Assembly (NCBI GenBank): GCA_028696165.1
Contig: JAQVHQ010000008.1
Location: 24,981 to 88,980 of the forward strand
DNA length: 64,000 nt
Source: Lachnospiraceae bacterium
GTDB lineage: Bacteria; Bacillota; Clostridia; Lachnospirales; Lachnospiraceae
Direction of reading: 5' to 3'
Position numbers and translations under genes: made by a program. Below are positions 57,840-64,000 of this stretch, piece by piece. How positions within the stretch are numbered: the first letter of the stretch is position 1; every line of letters starts with the position of its first letter. The notes under the pieces were generated by a model. It worked only from the letters and a program-made list of their open reading frames with translations. It was not told where the DNA came from and did no database searches.

Positions 57840-58778
57840 TTGACAAAAAAACAATTGGGAATTCGGCTGATTCAGATGGTGGTTGTATTATTCGGCATTA
57901 GTTTTCTGACCTTTATTCTGACCTATCTGGCACCGGGAGATCCAGTACAGGCGATGTATTCTGCAACAGGAATTATGCCAAAACCTGAAGTCTTAGAGGC
58001 GGCCAGGGAAGAGCTGGGACTAAATCAGCCAATGCTGATACAGTATGGAAATTGGCTAACCGCCTGTCTAAAAGGAGATTTCGGGACTTCTTATGCATAT
58101 CATAAACCAGTAGTGGAGTTATTGGTGACCAGATTGTGGCCAACTTTGAAACTTGCATTGCTTTCTATGGTATTGATGCTGATTGTATCCATACCTTTTG
58201 GTATGCTGTCTGCAGTATATAAGAATAAATGGATAGATTATCTTACCAGAGGAATTACTTTCTTCGGTGTATCAGTGCCAAACTTCTGGGTAGGATTAAT
58301 GCTAATGCTTTTTTTCTGTGTAAAGTTGGGATGGCTGCCTGTTGTCTCCTCAAACGGAGATTTTAAAAGTCTGGTTCTGCCGGCAGTTACCTTGGCATTT
58401 GCCATGTCTGCAAAATACACCAGACAGGTTCGGGCAGCTATTTTAGATGAATTAAACCAGGATTATGTTACTGGGGCCAGAGCAAGAGGTGTTAAGGAAA
58501 GTAACATCTTGTGGAAAAATGTATTTCCAAACTCGCTGCTGCCTCTGATTACTATGTTCGGTCTGTCGGTAGGAGCTCTGCTTGGCGGTACTGCTGTGGT
58601 GGAAGTTGTCTTTTCTTATCCAGGGCTGGGAAATCTGGCGGTTTCTGCTATCACAGCTTATGACTACCCGTTGATTCAGGGGTATGTACTGTGGATTGCC
58701 ATCATTTATATGTTAATTAATCTAATCGTCGATTTATCGTATATATACGTAGATCCTCGAATTCGAGAGAAGAGGTGA
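57840..58778 (+). CDS. ABC transporter permease (DppB/NikB type)
   Basis: The 312-residue permease has six membrane helices and DppB family features: FGISFLTFILTYLAPGDPVQ near 19-38, GLNQPMLIQYGNWL near 60, the EAA-type loop YTRQVRAAILDELNQDYVTGARARG near 196-220 (key residues D-V-AR-KG-like) and FSYPGLGNLAVSAI near 260. It begins with TTG at 57840, supported by AAAGGAG 9 bp upstream. It pairs with the DppC-type permease 4 bp downstream to form the channel. Confidence 0.93.
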   Translation: MTKKQLGIRLIQMVVVLFGISFLTFILTYLAPGDPVQAMYSATGIMPKPEVLEAAREELGLNQPMLIQYGNWLTACLKGDFGTSYAYHKPVVELLVTRLWPTLKLALLSMVLMLIVSIPFGMLSAVYKNKWIDYLTRGITFFGVSVPNFWVGLMLMLFFCVKLGWLPVVSSNGDFKSLVLPAVTLAFAMSAKYTRQVRAAILDELNQDYVTGARARGVKESNILWKNVFPNSLLPLITMFGLSVGALLGGTAVVEVVFSYPGLGNLAVSAITAYDYPLIQGYVLWIAIIYMLINLIVDLSYIYVDPRIREKR

Positions 58779-58782
58779 GGGC

Positions 58783-59604
58783 ATGGATAAGAAAACATTT
58801 AAGAAAGTTACATTTATTATCTGGTGTGCATTGGCTGCTGCGATAATTTTAACTGCAATTTTTGCACCGGTAGTTACCGGGGGTGTGGATCCTACCAGCG
58901 GGACACTGACAGATGCTCTTAAGGCACCGGGGCAAGGGCACCTTTTCGGAACAGATAAACTGGGAAGAGATATATTTACCAGAGTAATATATGGCGCAAG
59001 GACATCCTTAACGGCAGCATTTTCTGTGGTAATTCTGGTGTTTTGTGTGGGAACTTTACTGGGTATTTTGGCAGGATATTTTGGCGGTATTGTAGATACT
59101 ATTATTATGCGCATTGCTGATATGATGATTGCTTTCCCGGGATTGGTTCTTGCCATTGCAGTGGCAGGTATTATGGGAGCAAGTATTAAGAATGCGGTCA
59201 TTGCTATTTCGCTGGTAACCTGGACGAAATATGCCCGGCTGGCACGAAGTCTTGTGCTAAAAATTCGAAACAGAGACTATGTCGCAGCTGCAATTGTAAC
59301 AGGCTCAAAGACTCCATATATGCTGGTGAGATATATGCTGCCCAATGTACTTCCAACTATGATTATTACTGCTGCTACGGATATCGGTGGTATGATGCTG
59401 GAACTGGCAGGTCTTTCTTTTCTGGGATTTGGTGCACAGCCGCCCACACCGGAATGGGGCTTGATGCTTAATGAGGGGCGCTCTTTTATGCAGGCTGCTC
59501 CCTGGCTGATGATTTATCCAGGTCTGGCTATTTTTATTGTTGTTGTAGTGTTTAATCTTCTGGGTGATAGTCTGCGGGATATCCTGGACCCAAGAGATGA
59601 ATAA
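58783..59604 (+). CDS. ABC transporter permease (DppC/NikC type)
   Basis: The 273-residue permease has the DppC pattern: an N-terminal helix, HLFGTDKLGRDIFTRVIYGARTS near 45-67, the EAA-type loop YVAAAIVTGSKTPYMLVRYMLPN near 165-187, and SFLGFGAQPPTPEWGLML near 210-227. It starts 4 bp after the DppB-type gene and is followed by two ATPase genes, forming the usual B-C-D-F order. The substrate class (peptide or nickel) is not decided by this subunit. Confidence 0.93.
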   Translation: MDKKTFKKVTFIIWCALAAAIILTAIFAPVVTGGVDPTSGTLTDALKAPGQGHLFGTDKLGRDIFTRVIYGARTSLTAAFSVVILVFCVGTLLGILAGYFGGIVDTIIMRIADMMIAFPGLVLAIAVAGIMGASIKNAVIAISLVTWTKYARLARSLVLKIRNRDYVAAAIVTGSKTPYMLVRYMLPNVLPTMIITAATDIGGMMLELAGLSFLGFGAQPPTPEWGLMLNEGRSFMQAAPWLMIYPGLAIFIVVVVFNLLGDSLRDILDPRDE

Positions 59605-59615
59605 GGAGGGTGTGT

Positions 59616-60401
59616 ATGCTGGAAATTAGAGATGTTACCATATCTTATCATGGAATGCCCACTGTTACAGACTTCTCTTTATCATTGGAGCAGGGGCAGA
59701 TTTTTAGCCTTGTAGGAGAAAGCGGCAGTGGTAAGACAACAGTAATCCGCGCAGTATTGGGATTGCTGGCTGGTGGTGGAAAAGTAACAAAAGGAGATAT
59801 TTTATTTGAAGGGAATTCATTGTTAGGAAATACAAGTGAGCAGTGGAGAGCACTTCGGGGAAGAGATATCTCTATGATTTTTCAGGATTCAGGGGCAATG
59901 ATGAATCCAACGAAGCGAATCGGGTCGGTATTTGTAGAATATATACGAACCCATGAGAAAAATATTTCAAAAAAAGAGGCATGGAATAAAGGAATTATGA
60001 TGCTGGAGCGGATGCGGCTTGCAAATGGAGATAATATTATGAGAAGCTATCCATTCCAGCTATCCGGAGGTATGCGGCAGAGAGTGGGAATTGCTCTTGC
60101 TATGACCTATCAGCCGAAACTGCTTCTGGCAGATGAACCTACCAGTGCTTTGGATGTGACTACGCAGGCTCAGATTGTCCGGCAGATGATGGAACTTCGT
60201 GATGAATATGGGACAAGTATCATCATGGTGACACATAATCTGGGTGTGGCTGCTTATATGTCAGATTATATTGTGGTAATGAAAGATGGAAAAATAGAAG
60301 ATGAAGGAAATCGGGATGTTATGATTATGGAACCGGATAATTCATATACAAAGAGTCTTTTGGCGGCAGTTCCATCTTTAGGAGGGGTGCGTTATGTTTG
60401 A
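59616..60401 (+). CDS. ABC transporter ATP-binding protein (DppD/NikD type)
   Basis: The 261-residue ATPase has Walker A GESGSGKTT near 34-42, Q-loop FQDSGAMMNP, signature LSGGMRQR near 148, Walker B LLLADEPTSALD near 170 and switch His in MVTHNLGVAAYM. It lacks most of the C-terminal oligopeptide/nickel domain, as NikD proteins do. The ATG at 59616 follows AAGGAGG by 6 bp; a GTG at 59610 is too close to it. It overlaps the next ATPase gene by 8 bp. Confidence 0.93.
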   Translation: MLEIRDVTISYHGMPTVTDFSLSLEQGQIFSLVGESGSGKTTVIRAVLGLLAGGGKVTKGDILFEGNSLLGNTSEQWRALRGRDISMIFQDSGAMMNPTKRIGSVFVEYIRTHEKNISKKEAWNKGIMMLERMRLANGDNIMRSYPFQLSGGMRQRVGIALAMTYQPKLLLADEPTSALDVTTQAQIVRQMMELRDEYGTSIIMVTHNLGVAAYMSDYIVVMKDGKIEDEGNRDVMIMEPDNSYTKSLLAAVPSLGGVRYV

Positions 60402-61350
60402 AAATGACGAGATGATTTTAGAAACAAAGCACGTTACACGGAAATTTCCTGCCTCTAATAATAGAACGCTGGTCGCCTGTGATGATATAAATCTGAAACT
60501 GTATAAAGGGAAAACGCTTGGTCTGGTGGGAGAATCCGGCTGTGGGAAAAGTACTTTTATGCGTTTCCTTGTTGCACTGGATAAACCTACTGAGGGAAAA
60601 ATACTTTATCGTGGTAAGGATATTACCAAAATGAAGGGGGAAGAACTTCGTCAGAATCGTCAACATATTCAGATGGTTTTTCAGGATCCGTCAGGCTCCT
60701 TCAATCCCAAAATGAAAATAAGGGATATCATCTGTGAACCCTTGATGAATTTTAGAAAGATAAAAGCAGGCGAAAAAGATGCGGTTGCCCGCAAATATCT
60801 GGAGATGGTGGATTTGCCGGGAGAGTTTGCTAATCGTTATCCGCACAATATGAGCGGTGGACAGCGTCAGAGAGTTGCAATTGCCAGAGCCATAGCGTTG
60901 GAACCGGAAATCATCGTCATGGATGAGGCTACCTGTGCGTTGGATGTATCGGTACAAAAGACAATTATTGAATTAATTGTAGGATTGCAGAAAAAGAAAA
61001 ACATAGCAATTGGATTTATTGCTCATGATTTAGGATTAATTCAATCTTTTGCACATCAGATTGCAGTGATGTATCTGGGAAATATTGTAGAAATTCTTCC
61101 GGGTGAAGATATAGGAGAATGCGCAAAACATCCATATACACAGGCGCTGATTCATTCTATCTTTGATGTTAAGATGGACTTTACTAAACAGATTGAATGT
61201 GCAGAAGGAGAAGTCCCAAGTCCATTGGATGTCCCTGTTGGATGCCCTTTTCAGGACAGATGCGAAGCGTGTATGGAGATATGCAGCAGGGAGAAACCCC
61301 AATTAATTCCGTTGACTGAGGAACATCTGGTAGCCTGTCACAGGTATTGA
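60394..61350 (+). CDS. ABC transporter ATP-binding protein (DppF/OppF type)
   Basis: The 318-residue ATPase has Walker A GESGCGKST near 49-57, FQDPSGSFNPKMKI, signature MSGGQRQRVAIARA near 154, Walker B IIVMDEATCALDVS near 175 and switch His in AHDLGLIQSFAHQ. Unlike its partner it has the C-terminal oligo_HPY region with cysteines (GCPFQDRCEACMEICSREKP near 286-305), which binds an iron-sulfur cluster in some homologues. It completes the five-gene transporter begun at 56123. Confidence 0.94.
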   Translation: MFENDEMILETKHVTRKFPASNNRTLVACDDINLKLYKGKTLGLVGESGCGKSTFMRFLVALDKPTEGKILYRGKDITKMKGEELRQNRQHIQMVFQDPSGSFNPKMKIRDIICEPLMNFRKIKAGEKDAVARKYLEMVDLPGEFANRYPHNMSGGQRQRVAIARAIALEPEIIVMDEATCALDVSVQKTIIELIVGLQKKKNIAIGFIAHDLGLIQSFAHQIAVMYLGNIVEILPGEDIGECAKHPYTQALIHSIFDVKMDFTKQIECAEGEVPSPLDVPVGCPFQDRCEACMEICSREKPQLIPLTEEHLVACHRY

Positions 61351-61485
61351 TGCAGTTGATTGTTATTCCTTTCAAAATATGTTATTATTTTCGCACAAAG
61401 TATTATGTCAGCATAGTTGACGTATCATTTGCAGTAAATTTGTTAAAGAGTATCTGAAGCTGCGAAGAATAAGAACGATAAAATG

Positions 61486-61507
61486 ATAACAGTTATAATA
61501 ATGTTAT
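61486..61507. promoter_or_regulatory. LysR-type inverted repeat
   Basis: ATAACA (61486-61491) and TGTTAT (61502-61507) are separated by 10 bp and overlap a TATAAT box, just upstream of the LysR gene; probable autoregulatory site. Confidence 0.5.
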
Positions 61508-61534
61508 ATTATAAATTTTGGGGGAGGAAATCAT

Positions 61535-62440
61535 ATGATCGAATTAAATCAATTGCAGTATTTTGTAGTAAGTGCGGAATTAAAAAGTATCAGCAGAGCT
61601 GCGGAAGTATTAAAGACAAAGCAGCCGCTTATCAGCAAGCTGATTAAGAATATGGAAGAAGACTTACAGGTAAAACTGGTGTCCCGTAATGGACATGGTA
61701 TTGAACTGACGGCTGCCGGGGAAAAGGTGTATCAGAGAGCCAAAAAGGTTTTGGAAGATACCGAGTCTATCTATGATATTATGCAGCCTAAGAATCTTAT
61801 GGAACTGAGGATATCTACGAATCCCAGTGGTGAGATGGCAACAAGATTTGCAGGATTTTATAAAGAACATGAGGAGATTACCGTTCGTTATACCGAATGT
61901 GATACGAAGACAGTTATTGAAAATGTAGCAAATGATATATCTGAAATAGGATTAATTTTTGTGGAAAAATCTTTGCTGTCATTAATTTCTTATTATTGTG
62001 TGACACAAAAACTGGAATACACGGAGATTACGCGCAATCCTATATGTGTAAATGTGGGAGTGAACAATCCGTACTACGGACGGGATAGTATTACTGTAGA
62101 AGAACTAAAAAAATTAAAGTCCATACAGACAGATGTAGATTTGTTTTCGTTAAATAAACATCTGGAACGTGATAAAAAGACAAATGAAATAGAAGCACCG
62201 GCAGGTGTTACCACGAATGGGAACCTGCTGCTTGTACAATTATTAATGAATTCCAGCCTTTGTTATGTGGGAAGTCCTTTTCTATCTAGATATTATGAGA
62301 ATAACCAGATATGGGCACTTCCTGTTGAAGGCAGTGAAAAATGTATTTCTGTAGGTTATTTAAAGAGGCAGGGAAGCTCTTTAAGCGAGAATGCAGATGC
62401 ATTTTTGCAATACTTGAGGGAAACTTGTAAACTTAGGTGA
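61535..62440 (+). CDS. LysR family transcriptional regulator
   Basis: The 301-residue protein has the LysR N-terminal winged HTH (LNQLQYFVVSAELKSISRAAEVLKTKQPLISKLIKNME, about residues 3-41; key residues SISRAAEVL and QPLISKLIK) followed by a two-lobed effector domain from about 90 (LRISTNPSGEMATRFAGFY). GGGGGAGG precedes the ATG. It lies between the peptide/nickel ABC operon and a MATE gene; either may be its target. The inducer is unknown. Confidence 0.92.
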   Translation: MIELNQLQYFVVSAELKSISRAAEVLKTKQPLISKLIKNMEEDLQVKLVSRNGHGIELTAAGEKVYQRAKKVLEDTESIYDIMQPKNLMELRISTNPSGEMATRFAGFYKEHEEITVRYTECDTKTVIENVANDISEIGLIFVEKSLLSLISYYCVTQKLEYTEITRNPICVNVGVNNPYYGRDSITVEELKKLKSIQTDVDLFSLNKHLERDKKTNEIEAPAGVTTNGNLLLVQLLMNSSLCYVGSPFLSRYYENNQIWALPVEGSEKCISVGYLKRQGSSLSENADAFLQYLRETCKLR

Positions 62441-62443
62441 AAT

Positions 62444-62468
62444 AGGGCAGAAAGCTGCCCTGTTTTCA
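62444..62468 (+). terminator. Terminator after the LysR gene
   Basis: AGGGCAG (62444-62450) pairs with CTGCCCT (62455-62461), followed by GTTTTC. Confidence 0.7.
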
Positions 62469-62541
62469 TGTAGTCTCCGGTTTTATCCCTCAGTGTTAAA
62501 AATAAAACGGTTTTGGGAGAAAAAAGTTGGAGAAGAAAGAT

Positions 62542-63876
62542 ATGACAAAAGGCAGTATACTGCCGCAGGTATTATTGTTTGCGCTGCCGTTGCTTGGGAG
62601 CAGCTTGGTCCAGCAGTTATATAATACTGCAGACTTATTATTTGTAAGTAATTTTGCAGGAAAGACGGCTGCCGCTGCAGTGGGAAGCAGCGGGCTCATC
62701 TTTACCTGTCTGATAGGACTATTTACCGGAATTTCAGTGGGAGTTGGAATCGTAATTGCTCACGCATGGGGAGCCGGGAAGTACAAGGATGCAGAAGAGA
62801 CGGCGCATACAGCGCTTGTGATTGGCGTAATCGGAAGCATCCTATTGACAATAATTGGAATAGCAGCTGCCAGACAAATATTAATCTGGCTGAATACGCC
62901 GAAAGAAATATTGTCTGAGGCTGTGAGATATGTGCGGATTTATTTCTTGAGTATGATATCCATGGTTCTTTATAATATGGGAGCGAGTATTTTGCGCGCC
63001 ACAGGAAATTCTAAGATTCCTTTCTACATATTAATTGGCGGGGGAATTGCAAATGTTATAGCAGATACACTATTAGTGGCAGTATTTCGAATGGGTGTCG
63101 TGGGTGCGGCAGCAGCAACCAGTATATCACAGACGGTTTCAGCGTTGTGTATGCTTACTTTTTTACTGAGTTCGCGTAGTACACTTCGTTTGACTTGGGG
63201 AAAGATGCGTATTTACAGACACTGGCTGAAACATATTCTGTTTTACGGATTACCAGCTGGTGTGCAGGCCATTGTGCTTACTTTTTCCAATGTGATTGTA
63301 CAGTATTATATTAATGGATATGGGGAGAATGCTGTGGCAGCTTATGCGGCTTATTTCAAAATCGAAAATATTATATACTATCCCGTGATGGCCTGCGGGC
63401 AGGCTATTATGACCTTCGCAGGACAAAATTATGGAGCGGGAGAGCTTAAAAGGATAAAAAAAGGCACCTGGCAGGTTATGGGATGTTCTGTGGTTTTAAC
63501 GATGGGCATTGCAGTATTTATGCTTTGTCTTTCTGGATTTTTCATGAGCTTATTCTTAAGAGACAGCACAGTTGTTTCGTATGGTATATCTATTATGCGA
63601 ATAACATTTCCATTTTATGGACTTTATGCGGTATTAGAAGTCGCGGGGGGAGCGCTTAGAGGCATGGGGTATGCGAGAATGTCAATGCTGGTGGTGCTGA
63701 CGAATCTCTGTATACTTCGCATTTTCCTTTTATTTATTATTAATAAATTTGTGGGTTCCTTCTCATCGGTAGCAGTTGTGTATCCGATTACCTGGGGAGT
63801 AACAGCAGTATGCTTTCTTATCGCTTTTAGTACAGTGATGAAGAAAAAAATGACGGAAACGAGCAGGCTAAAATGA
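62542..63876 (+). CDS. MATE family efflux transporter, copy 2
   Basis: The 444-residue protein has 12 predicted helices and MATE features: TKGSILPQVLLFALPLLGSSL at the start, QQLYNTADLLFVSNFAG near 25-41, ILRATGNSKIPFY near 155, VGAAAATSISQ near 195 and QNYGAGELKRIKKG near 302. It is more like the NorM/DinF-type pumps with the QLYNTADLLFV signature than copy 1. The ATG at 62542 follows GGAGAAG by 6 bp. A perfect long palindrome begins one base after its stop codon. Confidence 0.9.
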   Translation: MTKGSILPQVLLFALPLLGSSLVQQLYNTADLLFVSNFAGKTAAAAVGSSGLIFTCLIGLFTGISVGVGIVIAHAWGAGKYKDAEETAHTALVIGVIGSILLTIIGIAAARQILIWLNTPKEILSEAVRYVRIYFLSMISMVLYNMGASILRATGNSKIPFYILIGGGIANVIADTLLVAVFRMGVVGAAAATSISQTVSALCMLTFLLSSRSTLRLTWGKMRIYRHWLKHILFYGLPAGVQAIVLTFSNVIVQYYINGYGENAVAAYAAYFKIENIIYYPVMACGQAIMTFAGQNYGAGELKRIKKGTWQVMGCSVVLTMGIAVFMLCLSGFFMSLFLRDSTVVSYGISIMRITFPFYGLYAVLEVAGGALRGMGYARMSMLVVLTNLCILRIFLLFIINKFVGSFSSVAVVYPITWGVTAVCFLIAFSTVMKKKMTETSRLK

Positions 63877-63877
63877 C

Positions 63878-64000
63878 CATCGGGGGCAGGCGAAAACGGA
63901 AACAACCTGACAGAAACCGTCAAAAATAGATGAAATCAATTCAAACATCTATTTTTGACGGTTTCTGTCAGGTTGTTTCCGTTTTCGCCTGCCCCCGATG
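63878..64000. repeat. Perfect long palindrome 3 (55-bp arms, 13-bp loop) at the window edge
   Basis: Arms 63878-63932 and 63946-64000 are exact reverse complements over 55 bp, beginning CATCGGGGGCAGGCGAAAAC, with loop AAATCAATTCAAA. It starts one base after the MATE stop codon, and the symmetry may extend beyond the window end. There is no U-tract. It matches the palindromes at 921 and 12220 in position relative to a gene end but not in sequence. Confidence 0.93.

Overview
The window is low-GC chromosome of an anaerobic gut-type Firmicute, most like a Lachnospiraceae member. This is inferred from strong AGGAGG-type ribosome-binding sites, paired zinc-ribbon/YARHG membrane proteins, a YtrA-type GntR regulator with its ABC exporter, corrinoid-type UroD-family proteins, many PucR-type regulators and MATE pumps, and the absence of respiratory genes. 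No rRNA, tRNA, CRISPR array, intact transposon or prophage was seen.

Layout. 1-909: end of a molybdenum-cofactor operon (XdhC-family maturation protein, moaC). 910-2345: a giant branched palindrome, G-rich tandem repeats and a minus-strand aldose-1-epimerase in a strongly G+T-biased stretch. 2542-9459: GntR/ABC module followed by housekeeping and membrane genes. 9779-12186: UroD-family methyltransferase plus MFS permease, followed by a second long palindrome, a second G+T-biased stretch and a 10x octamer repeat. 12910-18946: PucR-type regulator, threonine aldolase, Xaa-Pro aminopeptidase, MATE. 19022-36452: two paralogous zinc-ribbon/YARHG proteins bracket a three-subunit molybdenum hydroxylase and a six-gene operon (HAL-like lyase 1, HAL-like lyase 2, BCCT betaine carrier, urocanate-hydratase-like protein, ThDP enzyme, HAL-like lyase 3). 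36541-36990: a promoter-repeat-terminator unit that looks like an undescribed repeat RNA. 37258-42061: a second UroD-family protein divergent from a second PucR-type regulator, then an RpoD-type sigma factor. 42103-51413: ferredoxin-like protein, quaternary-ammonium-binding lipoprotein, hutI, hutD, a kinase-like protein, two pseudogenes joined at a rearrangement scar, an M20 amidohydrolase and a HutF-like amidohydrolase. 51644-55755: GH2 enzyme, Gfo/Idh/MocA oxidoreductase, Spx/ArsC-like protein, DNA-deoxyinosine glycosylase and a small protein. 56123-63876: dipeptide/nickel-type ABC transporter, LysR regulator and MATE pump. The window ends in a perfect 55-bp-arm palindrome.

Main hypothesis. 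All three HAL-family proteins lack the Ala-Ser-Gly triad that forms the MIO electrophile and carry YLS or YLC instead. They sit with a betaine carrier and a HutU-like hydratase; hutI, hutD, a HutF-like deiminase, an M20 amidohydrolase and a quaternary-ammonium-binding protein lie nearby. I infer a pathway that removes trimethylamine from betaine-type amino acids such as ergothioneine or hercynine and feeds the urocanate-like product toward glutamate. A repeated promoter motif, TTGAC(A/G)-N7-GACA, precedes four transcription units of this island and suggests a common regulon. Functions are read from sequence motifs and remembered family features; no database search was run.
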